64,000 nt of DNA from Arcobacter cloacae (GTDB lineage: Bacteria > Campylobacterota > Campylobacteria > Campylobacterales > Arcobacteraceae): the NCBI RefSeq assembly GCF_013201935.1, contig NZ_CP053833.1, positions 744,001 to 808,000 on the forward strand. Reading direction: 5' to 3'. Below the pieces are notes generated by a model that worked only from the letters and a program-made list of their open reading frames with translations, was not told where the DNA came from and made no database searches. Position numbers and translations under genes: made by a program. Shown in pieces: positions 8,919-18,391 of this stretch. The stretch's first letter is position 1. The number at the start of each line of letters is the position of its first letter.

Positions 8919-9737
8919 TTAAGTATTTTTTACTTTATTTCTCACAAAAATTATTGCATCAACAAGAGGTCTTTTTTCTAACTTATATTTATCTGCTTTA
9001 ATTAATGCTTTTTCAATACTTGATTCTGTAAATAATTCTCTAGGATTACACACAGTTTTTATTACATCTAAGATTTGAGATTTTAATTTATACTCTTCTT
9101 CACAACAATCTATTTCGTCAACAAATTCTATTATTTTTATTAAATTGTCACTTAACTTCCAATGCCTGAAAATTTCTGCTGTTGCTTTTGATGTTGTAAG
9201 ACCTAAAAATTTTTTTTCTAATTCATTTATTTCTCTACCTTCTTTTAATTCTTTTAAAAAATCATTTGATTTATTTTTAATTATTAGTAATTCTGAAAGA
9301 ATAAATTTACCTACTTCTTGTAATAGTGAAGCTAATAATAGTTCTTCTTTAAATTCATTGTTAATTGTTGAGAGCCAAACATTTGTGAAAAGAGATGAGA
9401 TATTTGAAGCTTCTCTAAATTCTTCACTTGTTATTTCATAAGGTTCTAAATCAGTTCTAAGCATATTTTGAATAGTTTCATTAATAGCAATAAATATTGT
9501 AAAATGAATTCCTAGTAAATTTATAACTTTACTTGGTGTTTCTATTTTTGAACGAAAACCAAACATTGTAGAATTTGAAACTTTTAATAAAGTTGAAATA
9601 ATTAATGCATCTTTTTCAATAATTTTCAATAATTCATCTACATCTTTTTTTGAGTTTTTTCTAAATTCTTCTATTTCAATTATAGTTTGAGGAAGAGGTG
9701 GTAAGTTGTCTATTTGTTCCAATAAGTCTTTAATCAT
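8919..9737 (-). CDS. stand-alone HDOD-domain protein
   Basis: The 272-residue protein is a single HDOD domain, with DNLPPLPQTIIEIEEF at the start, DELLKIIEKDALIISTLLKVSNS, FGFRSKIETPSKVINLLG, and a C-terminal metal-less HD-like part. HDOD proteins resemble HD phosphohydrolases without the metal residues and act as signalling scaffolds; no output domain is fused here. The start has GGAGA upstream. It diverges from a small XRE regulator across 97 bases that carry four inverted repeats, suggesting the regulator controls both. What it signals to is unknown. Confidence 0.85.
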   Translation of the reverse strand: MIKDLLEQIDNLPPLPQTIIEIEEFRKNSKKDVDELLKIIEKDALIISTLLKVSNSTMFGFRSKIETPSKVINLLGIHFTIFIAINETIQNMLRTDLEPYEITSEEFREASNISSLFTNVWLSTINNEFKEELLLASLLQEVGKFILSELLIIKNKSNDFLKELKEGREINELEKKFLGLTTSKATAEIFRHWKLSDNLIKIIEFVDEIDCCEEEYKLKSQILDVIKTVCNPRELFTESSIEKALIKADKYKLEKRPLVDAIIFVRNKVKNT

Positions 9738-9754
9738 AAATAATCTCCATTTTG

Positions 9755-9823
9755 AACTACCATAGTAGTTTGTTATAGAACTATATAAAAACTAAACTTA
9801 GTTAAAAATAAATTACTATAGTA
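9755..9823. promoter_or_regulatory. cluster of four inverted repeats in the HDOD/XRE divergent promoter region
   Basis: Four dyads: 9755-9770 AACTAC-CATA-GTAGTT, 9774-9785 TATAG-AA-CTATA, 9790-9803 AACTAA-AC-TTAGTT, 9814-9823 TACTATAGTA. The first and last share the core YTACYATAGTAGKT and the first and third share AACTA/TAGTT outer arms. Centres are about 17, 17 and 22 bases apart. They look like operators for a dimeric helix-turn-helix protein, most simply the adjacent XRE gene product. The binding claim is inference. Confidence 0.55.
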
Positions 9824-9834
9824 GGTTTTAAATA

Positions 9835-10080
9835 ATGAAATATGAATTTTCAGATGAAGAAATTAAAGAGTTGTATAAAACTATAGGAAAAAATGTTAAA
9901 AAATATAGGATTGAAAAAGGATATACTCAATTAGATTTAACTTATGAAATGGGTAATAAATCTGTAAGTTTAATATCTGCTTGTGAACCTTATACTAATG
10001 GAAAACACTTTAATATTGAACACTTATATAAAATTAGTAAAATTTTAGATGTTCCTATTTGTAATTTTTTTGAGAAATAA
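9835..10080 (+). CDS. small XRE-family helix-turn-helix regulator
   Basis: The 81-residue protein has one Cro/CI-type DNA-binding domain covering about residues 16-78: IGKNVKKYRIEKGYTQLDLT (helices 1-2), a recognition region around GNKSVSLISACE, then HLYKISKILDVPICNFFE, the standard end of the XRE fold. There is no ligand or dimerisation domain beyond a short N-terminal acidic helix. It probably binds the inverted repeats just upstream of its own start and so controls itself and the divergent HDOD gene. Confidence 0.85.
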   Translation: MKYEFSDEEIKELYKTIGKNVKKYRIEKGYTQLDLTYEMGNKSVSLISACEPYTNGKHFNIEHLYKISKILDVPICNFFEK

Positions 10081-10101
10081 ATATTTTTATATAATGATTT
10101 T

Positions 10102-10587
10102 CTACACAAGAACATACTTACAATTATAAGAATCATCCGTTAGTATTTTAATTGCAGATTTATGAAACAAATCTTTGTAGGGTACAACATACCTAAAAGC
10201 TACATCTTTTTCTTTTATTTTATTTTCTTTGATATATTTAATTGCACTATCATAAAAAGTCATAATATCTTCTGCTTTGATTGATTTTGACTCTGAATTA
10301 TTATTGCATTTGATTAGAATTATTTTATCATCTTTAGAACAAATTATATCTATATTTTTATTTTCTGTTGTATTTAAAACTACTTTATATCCTAGGTCTT
10401 CATATTTTTTCATGGTTCGTAACTCTAATGTTAGACCATTCTTTTCATTCTCTTCACTTTTGATTTTTCTTTTTTTATTATCTTTATGTGTGAGGAATTT
10501 TTTTAATAACAGTATAAAAATAATTATAGGAATTACGTGCCAGATATATGAAAGTGAGCTAAGTATCATTTCAGTAGAATTTGTCAT
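10102..10587 (-). CDS. membrane-anchored protein with degenerate Mrr-like endonuclease fold
   Basis: Residues about 12-28 form a membrane helix (YIWHVIPIIIFILLLKKFL) followed by a basic stretch. The rest resembles the Mrr-type restriction endonuclease domain: LTLELRTMKKYEDLGYKVVLN, then NIDIICSKDDKIILIKCN. In active Mrr-type enzymes the second strand carries a QxK motif after the catalytic aspartate; here the equivalent positions read K-C-N, so the catalytic lysine appears replaced and nuclease activity is doubtful. It lies 38 bases downstream of the SUF operon end with only a weak ribosome site and may be an operon passenger. The family assignment is tentative. Confidence 0.5.
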   Translation of the reverse strand: MTNSTEMILSSLSYIWHVIPIIIFILLLKKFLTHKDNKKRKIKSEENEKNGLTLELRTMKKYEDLGYKVVLNTTENKNIDIICSKDDKIILIKCNNNSESKSIKAEDIMTFYDSAIKYIKENKIKEKDVAFRYVVPYKDLFHKSAIKILTDDSYNCKYVLV

Positions 10588-10625
10588 TGATTTTTCTTTT
10601 TTTGTTTATTTTAGACTACAATGCC

Positions 10626-10976
10626 TTAAAAAGGCATCGCAGCTCCACTTGCTCCCATAATTTCCCTTGCATCTTCACTCATCATAGATGGATCCCAAGG
10701 TGGAGAAAATACAAGTTTTACAAATGCTTCATCTATTTCATCAACAGCTAATGTTACATATTTTACTTGTTCAAGCAAACTATCTGCAACAGGGCAAGTT
10801 GGACTTGTAAGGGTCATTGTAATCATACAATGTAAATAGTTGTTTTTTTGTTCAAATTCTATATCATAAATTAACCCTAAATCAAAAATATTTGATGGAA
10901 TTTCTGGGTCATAAACTTTTTTTAAATTTTCTATTACTTTTTTTTCTATCTCTTTTAAATCAAAAATTGTACTCAT
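10626..10976 (-). CDS. sufT: DUF59/MIP18-family Fe-S assembly protein (SufT-like)
   Basis: The 116-residue protein has the DUF59 pattern: KVYDPEIPSNIFDLGLIYDIEF, TMTLTSPTCPVADSLL with the conserved cysteine, and the C-terminal VFSPPWDPSMMSEDAREIMG. SufT/DUF59 proteins help deliver iron-sulfur clusters to targets, mainly [4Fe-4S] enzymes. It is the last gene of the SUF operon, 11 bases after sufE, where this family is often found. The SufT name rests on that position and the domain. Confidence 0.85.
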   Translation of the reverse strand: MSTIFDLKEIEKKVIENLKKVYDPEIPSNIFDLGLIYDIEFEQKNNYLHCMITMTLTSPTCPVADSLLEQVKYVTLAVDEIDEAFVKLVFSPPWDPSMMSEDAREIMGASGAAMPF

Positions 10977-10987
10977 TTTTTAATCCT

Positions 10988-11395
10988 TTATGCATTTTGT
11001 GCATACTCTTTTATTTTTTTTATCATTCCTATAACTCCACTTTGTCTATTTGGAGTTATTACTTCACTAAGTTTTAGTTCATGAATAATATCCATATCAA
11101 TTTCTTTTAACTCTTCTATTGTTGAGTTTGAGAAAATTTCTAAAATTATATAAACTAAACCTTTTACGATAATAGCATCACTTGTTCCTTTAAAGAAAAG
11201 TTTGCCATCTTTTATTTCTTTTGTTAGCCAAACTTGAGAAGTACAACCGTGAACTATATTTGCAGGGATTTTATCCTCTTGCTTAAACTCTTCTAATTTT
11301 TTTCCCAAATCTATAATATATTCATATTTTGCAAGTTCATCATCAAAAAAATCTAAATCTTCTTTTATATTTTGTACTCTTTGTTCTATACTCAT
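10988..11395 (-). CDS. sufE: sulfur acceptor SufE
   Basis: The 135-residue protein carries the SufE signature VHGCTSQVWL, with acceptor cysteine C51, the same position as in Escherichia coli SufE. It takes persulfide sulfur from the cysteine desulfurase SufS and passes it to SufB of the SufBCD scaffold. The stop of sufS lies 1 base before this start, so the partners are translated together. Confidence 0.93.
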   Translation of the reverse strand: MSIEQRVQNIKEDLDFFDDELAKYEYIIDLGKKLEEFKQEDKIPANIVHGCTSQVWLTKEIKDGKLFFKGTSDAIIVKGLVYIILEIFSNSTIEELKEIDMDIIHELKLSEVITPNRQSGVIGMIKKIKEYAQNA

Positions 11396-11396
11396 T

Positions 11397-12581
11397 TTAA
11401 TCCTTCAACATTTTTAAAGCTTTTGTTAAAGCCTCTATTAATTTATCCACATCAATAAAATCATTGTAAAAAGCAGTGCTTACTCGAATAGTTCCTTTTA
11501 TTCCTAATTTTTTCATAATAGGTTGAGCGCAGTGATGACCAACTCTAACTGCAATATTCATTTTATCAATTAAAATTCCAATATCATCATGAACTATGCC
11601 TTTAAAATTAAAGCTTCTACTTCCAATACTATCACTTATATCATTGTAAAAAATAATATCAGGAAGTTTTCTTAGTTCCTCATCCAAATAAGTATAAACA
11701 TTGTGTTCATAGCTTTGAATATTTTCATAATGAATATGATTTATATATTCTAAAGCTTTTCCAAAACCTATGATTCCAGCTATATTTTGAGTTCCTGCTT
11801 CAAATTTATAAGGTGAATCAAGTAAAGTTGAGTGATTAAAATCAACGTCATTAATAGTAGCGCCACCTGTTTGATAGGCTTTTAAATCTTTTAAAAATTT
11901 CTCTTTTACATAAATTGCTCCAACTCCCGTTGGTGCAAAAGTTTTATGTCCTGAAATAGCAAAAAAATCCACATCAAGTTCTTTTACATCTACTTTTAAA
12001 TGTGCTAAACTTTGAGCTCCATCAATCATAACAATAGCACCATAATCATGGGCAATTTTTGTGATTGTTTTTATGTCGTGAATCTTTCCAAAAGCATTTG
12101 AAATATGAGTAATACTTACAAAAGAGTTTGGATTTGCTTTTAAAAGTTCTTCAAAATGCTCAAAATCAAAATCTAAATTCTCTTTAAAATTTACAACTTC
12201 AAGCCCATGACCCAAACTTCTTCCTTGCATATGCCAAGGAGTTATATTTGAGTGGTGTTCTAAACTTGAAATTATTACTGTCTTAAAATGTGCGGCAAAA
12301 GAAGAAGCTATAAAGTTTATAGATTCTGTTACACCTTTTGTAAAAATAATCTCTTCATTTTTAGAAGCATTTATAAACTCTTTTAAAATAACTCTTACTT
12401 TTTCAAACTCTTGTGTTGCTTTATTTGCATGACCAAAGTTACTTCTGTGAGTATTTGCACAATATTGTGTATAGTAATCAACTTGCGAATCAATAACACT
12501 TTTTGGTTTTTGAGTGGTTGCCCCATTGTCTAAATATACAACCTTTGAGTTTTGAAAATATGGGAAGTCATTTTTAAACAT
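11397..12581 (-). CDS. sufS: cysteine desulfurase SufS
   Basis: This 394-residue class V aminotransferase-fold enzyme removes sulfur from cysteine. The PLP lysine is K213 in SGHKTFAPTGVG, and the mobile-loop catalytic cysteine is C351 in RVGHHCAQP, the group II (SufS) form, unlike the separate NifS in this window. N-terminal YLDNGATTQKP is also typical. Its start overlaps the end of sufD by 8 bases, and sufE follows by 1 base. Confidence 0.95.
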   Translation of the reverse strand: MFKNDFPYFQNSKVVYLDNGATTQKPKSVIDSQVDYYTQYCANTHRSNFGHANKATQEFEKVRVILKEFINASKNEEIIFTKGVTESINFIASSFAAHFKTVIISSLEHHSNITPWHMQGRSLGHGLEVVNFKENLDFDFEHFEELLKANPNSFVSITHISNAFGKIHDIKTITKIAHDYGAIVMIDGAQSLAHLKVDVKELDVDFFAISGHKTFAPTGVGAIYVKEKFLKDLKAYQTGGATINDVDFNHSTLLDSPYKFEAGTQNIAGIIGFGKALEYINHIHYENIQSYEHNVYTYLDEELRKLPDIIFYNDISDSIGSRSFNFKGIVHDDIGILIDKMNIAVRVGHHCAQPIMKKLGIKGTIRVSTAFYNDFIDVDKLIEALTKALKMLKD

Positions 12582-13608
12582 ATTGTTCCTTTTTATAGTT
12601 TTGAATAAACTCTTTTATGATTTCATCTTCAATATTATTTTTAATAGAACTTTCAAAAGCTTCAAGTAACATATCATAAGCTTTATCTTTACTGATTCCA
12701 CGAGATTGAAGATATAAAAGTTGTTCTTTATTTAATGTACCAGTTGTTGTTCCATGACTTGCTTCAAGTTCATCTATGTAAATTTCAAGATGTGGTTGAG
12801 CAAAAATTGTTGCATCATCACTTAATAAAATAGTATTACAATTTTGAAAAGCTTTTGAAAATAGGGCATTTTCATTTACTATTGATTTTATTTTTACTAC
12901 AGCTTTTGAACTATTTTTTAAGCTATTTTTATAGTTGATTGAACTTATAGAATTTTTTTCATTATGAATTGTTTTTACTAATGTTGCATTATTTGCTTCA
13001 TTAAATAGTTTTATTAAGCCATTTAGTTCATAATCTACAAACTCTTCATTTATGATATTTTCAAAACTGTTGATAATAAAACCCTCTCCAAATTCAAAAT
13101 TTGAGATTTTTAGTTTTGAATTTTTTGTTTGAGTTGCACAGTTGCTAAAAATCATCGAAGAAGAAGCATTTATATCTTGAATTTTTACATACTCTAAAGA
13201 GGCATTTTCTTCTAAAACTATATTTCTATTAACACCATAACAAGAGTTACTAGATTCACTTACAAAAACCTCTACAACTTGAGCTTTTATATTCTCTTTT
13301 ACTTCTATTTTTAATGAATTAGTAAAAAATGTTTCATCTTCTTTTATTTTATGAATTAAAAAAATAGGCTCAGCTATGTTTTTATTTATTGTTAAAACTT
13401 TTTGATTATCATCTAAACTTTTAGTGATATTAAATAAAACACTTTCATAACTATTTTCATCTTTTATTGTTTTTAATCCCATAATATCAAGTTCATAGGT
13501 TTTAACTTCTTTAAAATTATAAGAGAACAAAGAGTCAAAATTTATTTTTAAAAACTCTTCTTCACTTTTTTTTGGAATTTTAGTATTTAGTTCATTTATT
13601 AACATCAT
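12574..13608 (-). CDS. sufD: Fe-S scaffold component SufD
   Basis: The 344-residue protein is rich in beta strands of the SufB/SufD right-handed helix and ends in the conserved SHGTTTGTLNKEQLLYLQSRGI and a helical tail with KAYDMLLEAF. It would partner SufB in the SufBC2D scaffold and help recruit iron. It is more diverged than SufB, as is usual for SufD. It overlaps sufC by 17 bases upstream and sufS by 8 downstream. Confidence 0.9.
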   Translation of the reverse strand: MMLINELNTKIPKKSEEEFLKINFDSLFSYNFKEVKTYELDIMGLKTIKDENSYESVLFNITKSLDDNQKVLTINKNIAEPIFLIHKIKEDETFFTNSLKIEVKENIKAQVVEVFVSESSNSCYGVNRNIVLEENASLEYVKIQDINASSSMIFSNCATQTKNSKLKISNFEFGEGFIINSFENIINEEFVDYELNGLIKLFNEANNATLVKTIHNEKNSISSINYKNSLKNSSKAVVKIKSIVNENALFSKAFQNCNTILLSDDATIFAQPHLEIYIDELEASHGTTTGTLNKEQLLYLQSRGISKDKAYDMLLEAFESSIKNNIEDEIIKEFIQNYKKEQYV

Positions 13609-14362
13609 TTATTCCTATTGCTTCATAACCCTTTTCATCAAGTTCTAAAGCTAGTGTATAATCTCCTGTTTTTACTATCTTTCCATCATGTAAGATATGC
13701 ACAAAATCAGGTTTTATTAGCTCTAATAATCTATCATAATGCGTAATCATTAAAATAGATTTTTTTCCATCAAGCATAGAATTTATAACATTTGCAACAG
13801 TTTTAATAGCATCAACATCAAGTCCTGAATCTATCTCGTCAAGCATTATTAAATCAGGTTTTAGCATTAAAAGTTGGATTAATTCATTTCGTTTTTTTTC
13901 ACCACCACTAAAACCATCATTTAAATCTCTTTGTAAAAGTTTTCTATCAATATTAAATTTAGCAGTTTCATCTTTTGTTAGCTTTAAAAACTCCATTGCA
14001 TCCATTTCAGGAAGTCCTGCATAGGCTCTTTTTGCATTCATTGCTGTTTTTAAAAAGTAGCTATTATTAACTCCTGATACTTCAACTGGAGATTGAAAAC
14101 TCATAAAAATACCTTCATTTGCCCTTTGTGTTACATCCATTTCAAGCAAATCTTTGTTTTTATAAGTAATTTTCCCATCATTTACAACACAGTCATAATG
14201 ACCACTTAAAGTTTTTACTAAAGTAGATTTTCCAGCTCCATTAGTTCCCATAAGTGCATGAATTTCTCCCTCTTTTATCTCTAAATCTAAACCTTTTAAA
14301 ATCTCTTTATCATTTATATTTACTTTTAAATCTTCAATTTTTAATATAATATTTTTTTCCAT
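13592..14362 (-). CDS. sufC: Fe-S assembly ATPase SufC
   Basis: This ABC-type ATPase drives the SufBCD scaffold. Walker A is GTNGAGKS (39-46), the signature is SGGEKKR (152-158), and Walker B is LIMLDE (171-176). There is no membrane domain, as expected of SufC. The SGGEKKRNE form is typical of the Suf family rather than transporters. It starts 3 bases after the sufB stop. Confidence 0.96.
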   Translation of the reverse strand: MEKNIILKIEDLKVNINDKEILKGLDLEIKEGEIHALMGTNGAGKSTLVKTLSGHYDCVVNDGKITYKNKDLLEMDVTQRANEGIFMSFQSPVEVSGVNNSYFLKTAMNAKRAYAGLPEMDAMEFLKLTKDETAKFNIDRKLLQRDLNDGFSGGEKKRNELIQLLMLKPDLIMLDEIDSGLDVDAIKTVANVINSMLDGKKSILMITHYDRLLELIKPDFVHILHDGKIVKTGDYTLALELDEKGYEAIGINDVNK

Positions 14363-14365
14363 GAT

Positions 14366-15802
14366 TTAACCCACACTTCCTTCTAATGATATGTTTAATA
14401 ATTCCTTAGCTTCAGCAGCAAACTCCATTGGTAACTCTTTTAATACCTCTTTACAAAAACCATTTACAATCATAGCAATTGCATCTTCTTCATCTATTCC
14501 CCTTTGAGATAGATAAAAAAGTTGTTCTTCTGAAATTTTTGAAGTTGTTGCTTCATGTTCTATATTTGCACTACTATTTCTAATTTCATGATATGGATAA
14601 GTGTGTGCATGACACTTATTTCCAATTAAAAGTGAATCACACTCTGAAATATTTCTAGCATTTGAGGCATTTTTTCCAACTCTTACTAATCCTCTATAAG
14701 CATTTACTCCACTCATAGCAGAAATACCTTTTGAAATAATCGTTGATTTAGTGTTTTTACCTAAATGAACCATTTTAGTTCCTGTGTCTGCTTGTTGTGA
14801 TTTTGAAGCAATTGCAACTGAGTAAAACTCTCCAACACTATTATCACCTTGTAAAATACATGATGGATATTTCCAAGTGATTGCACTTCCTGTTTCAACT
14901 TGTGTCCAAGAGATTTTAGAGTTATCACCTTTACAGATTCCTCTTTTTGTAACAAAGTTTAAAATTCCACCAACTCCTGAATCATCTCCTGGGAACCAGT
15001 TTTGAATAGTTGAGTATTTTATTTGTGCATCTTTTAGAGCAATTAGTTCAACTACGGCTGCGTGAAGTTGTCTTTCATCTCTACTTGGAGCAGAACAGCC
15101 CTCATTATAAGAAACATAACTTCCCTCATCACAAATAATCAAAGTTCTTTCAAATTGTCCTGTATTTAAGGCATTTATTCTAAAATAAGTAGAAAGTTCC
15201 ATAGGACATCTAGTATTTGGTGGAATATACACAAAACTTCCATCTGTAAAAACAGCACAGTTTAAAGCTGCAAAATAGTTATCCGTTGGTGGAACAACAC
15301 TTGCTAAATAATCTTGTACAAGTTGTGGAAATTTATGAGCTGCTTCAGAGATAGAACAAAATATAATTCCTAATTTTTCAAGCTCTTCTTGATAGGTAGT
15401 TTTAACAGAAACAGAATCAAAAACAGCATCAACAGCAACACCTGCTAACATCTTTTGCTCTTCAAGAGGAATACCTAATTTTTCATAAGTTTTTAAAATT
15501 TCTGGGTCAACTTCATCTAGTGAATCCAAAGCTTTTTTTGGTGCAGAATAGTATGCAATATCTTGATAATCAATTTTTGGATATTTAAGGTTTGCCCAAG
15601 TAGGTTCTTCCATCTTTAGCCATTTTTTATAGGCTTTTAGTCTAAAATCAAGTAACCAAGAAGGTTCGTTTTTTTTAGCACTTATAGCTTTTATAACATC
15701 TTCATTTAAACCTTTTTCAAAAGTATCACTTTGAACTAAGGTTTCAAAACCTAACTTATATTCTTTATTAATTACGTCATGTATTTGTTGGTTATCAGCC
15801 AT
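14366..15802 (-). CDS. sufB: Fe-S scaffold protein SufB
   Basis: The 478-residue protein is the main scaffold on which the cluster is assembled. Diagnostic stretches are [47 protein letters not shown] and [17 protein letters not shown], with C-terminal [21 protein letters not shown]. It is the first gene of sufBCDSE-sufT. The ATG has TTGGAGAAGT upstream. A 12-base-pair dyad lies in its leader and a promoter overlaps that dyad. Confidence 0.96.
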   Translation of the reverse strand: MADNQQIHDVINKEYKLGFETLVQSDTFEKGLNEDVIKAISAKKNEPSWLLDFRLKAYKKWLKMEEPTWANLKYPKIDYQDIAYYSAPKKALDSLDEVDPEILKTYEKLGIPLEEQKMLAGVAVDAVFDSVSVKTTYQEELEKLGIIFCSISEAAHKFPQLVQDYLASVVPPTDNYFAALNCAVFTDGSFVYIPPNTRCPMELSTYFRINALNTGQFERTLIICDEGSYVSYNEGCSAPSRDERQLHAAVVELIALKDAQIKYSTIQNWFPGDDSGVGGILNFVTKRGICKGDNSKISWTQVETGSAITWKYPSCILQGDNSVGEFYSVAIASKSQQADTGTKMVHLGKNTKSTIISKGISAMSGVNAYRGLVRVGKNASNARNISECDSLLIGNKCHAHTYPYHEIRNSSANIEHEATTSKISEEQLFYLSQRGIDEEDAIAMIVNGFCKEVLKELPMEFAAEAKELLNISLEGSVG

Positions 15803-15829
15803 GACTTCTCCAATATAGTATTTAATTTT

Positions 15830-15858
15830 TTAATTAGGATAGTTTTTATCCTAATTAA
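15830..15858. promoter_or_regulatory. long dyad in the sufB leader, candidate operator or RNA hairpin
   Basis: Perfect 12-base arms TTAATTAGGATA / TATCCTAATTAA around a 5-base loop. It lies 28 bases before the sufB start and covers the expected transcription start. It is not followed by a U-run in either direction, so it is not an intrinsic terminator. A repressor site responding to iron or oxygen would be the natural guess. Confidence 0.5.
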
Positions 15859-15859
15859 A

Positions 15860-15889
15860 ATTCTATCACAATTAAGTATACAATGTAAA
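15860..15889 (-). promoter_or_regulatory. probable sufB promoter
   Basis: On the minus strand TTTACA (15889-15884) and TAGAAT (15865-15860) are separated by 18 bases. Transcription would begin inside the neighbouring dyad, which is the classic arrangement for repression. Confidence 0.45.
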
Positions 15890-15959
15890 GACATATTTTT
15901 TTATAAATAGTAATAAAAATAATATAGTTTTCTCTAGATTAATCATATAAATGATAAAA

Positions 15960-17295
<1,336 letters not shown>

Positions 17296-17328
17296 TAAAT
17301 ACGAATAAATATTAAAAAGGAAAATGTT

Positions 17329-18309
17329 ATGGCAAAAAATAGTTTAATAAGTGGTTCGATTTGGGATGAATACTCAAATCAAGTAGTAAATAGAATGAAT
17401 AACCCAAAACACCAAGGGGAAATCACAGAAGAAAGAGCAAAAGAATTAGGAGCAAAATTAATTGTTGCAGATTTTGGAGCTGAATCATGTGGTGATGCAG
17501 TAAGACTTTACTGGGCAGTTGATGAAAATACAGATAAAATCTTAGAGTCAAAATTCAAATCTTTTGGATGTGGAACTGCTATTGCATCTTCTGATGTTAT
17601 GGCTGAATTATGTATTGGAAAAACAGTTGATGAAGCTGTAAAAATTACAAATATTGATGTTGAATTTGCCCTAAGAGATAATCCAGAAACTCCAGCTGTT
17701 CCACCTCAAAAAATGCACTGTTCAGTTATGGCTTATGATGTTATCAAAAAAGCAGCAGCTGAGTATAAAGGTGTTGATATGGAATCTTTTGAAGAAGAGC
17801 AAATTATTTGTGAATGTGCAAGGGTTTCACTTGCTACTTTAAAAGAAGTTATTAGAATCAATGATTTAACAACAGTTGAGCAAATTACAGATTATACAAA
17901 AGCAGGGGCTTTTTGTAAATCATGTATCAAGCCAGGTGGGCATGAAGAAAAAGATATCTATTTAGTAGATGTTTTAAAAGATGTAAGAGCTGAAATGGAA
18001 GAATCAAAAATGAAAACAGCAGCAGATGCAAGTGTTGCTGGAACTCTATCTTTTGATAAAATGACTTTAGTTCAAAGAATCAAAGCTATTGATTCTGTAC
18101 TTGATTCTGATATTAGACCAATGCTTGTAATGGATGGTGGAAATATGGAAATTATTGATATTAAAGAAAATATTCCTCATTATGATTTATATATTAGATA
18201 TTTAGGTTCTTGTTCTGGATGTGCGTCTGGAAGTACAGGAACATTATTTGCTATTGAGTCTGTTTTACAACAAAAAGTTGATGAAAATATCAGAGTTTTA
18301 CCAATCTAA
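17329..18309 (+). CDS. nifU: modular Fe-S scaffold NifU
   Basis: Three modules are visible in 326 residues: an IscU-like N-terminal scaffold with ligand cysteines C54, C81 and C131; a central BFD-type [2Fe-2S] domain with C161, C163, C196 and C199; and a C-terminal NifU domain with C295 and C298 (GSCSGCASG). Length and order match full NifU as in Helicobacter. It has AAAAAGGAAAATGTT before the ATG and is followed by a strong terminator, making nifS-nifU a two-gene unit. Confidence 0.96.
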   Translation: MAKNSLISGSIWDEYSNQVVNRMNNPKHQGEITEERAKELGAKLIVADFGAESCGDAVRLYWAVDENTDKILESKFKSFGCGTAIASSDVMAELCIGKTVDEAVKITNIDVEFALRDNPETPAVPPQKMHCSVMAYDVIKKAAAEYKGVDMESFEEEQIICECARVSLATLKEVIRINDLTTVEQITDYTKAGAFCKSCIKPGGHEEKDIYLVDVLKDVRAEMEESKMKTAADASVAGTLSFDKMTLVQRIKAIDSVLDSDIRPMLVMDGGNMEIIDIKENIPHYDLYIRYLGSCSGCASGSTGTLFAIESVLQQKVDENIRVLPI

Positions 18310-18331
18310 TAATTTATTATTTTAGCTATTT

Positions 18332-18367
18332 AAAAAGGGACTTATCAAAATGATAAGTCCCTTTTTT
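18332..18367 (+). terminator. strong intrinsic terminator after nifU
   Basis: Sixteen-base arms (starting AAAAAGGGACTTATCA) around an AAA loop, ending in a run of six T. A frame that opens at 18350 lies inside this structure and is not a credible start for the next gene. Confidence 0.92.
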
Positions 18368-18391
18368 ATACATATTAAGTTAAAATCCCAA

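Noticed and set aside
10621-10637. Hairpin ATGCCTT / AAGGCAT at the sufT end as a terminator
   Set aside because: No U-run follows on the minus strand; it could let transcription continue into the next gene.
18350-18391. Helicase start at 18350
   Set aside because: It lies inside the nifU terminator stem.
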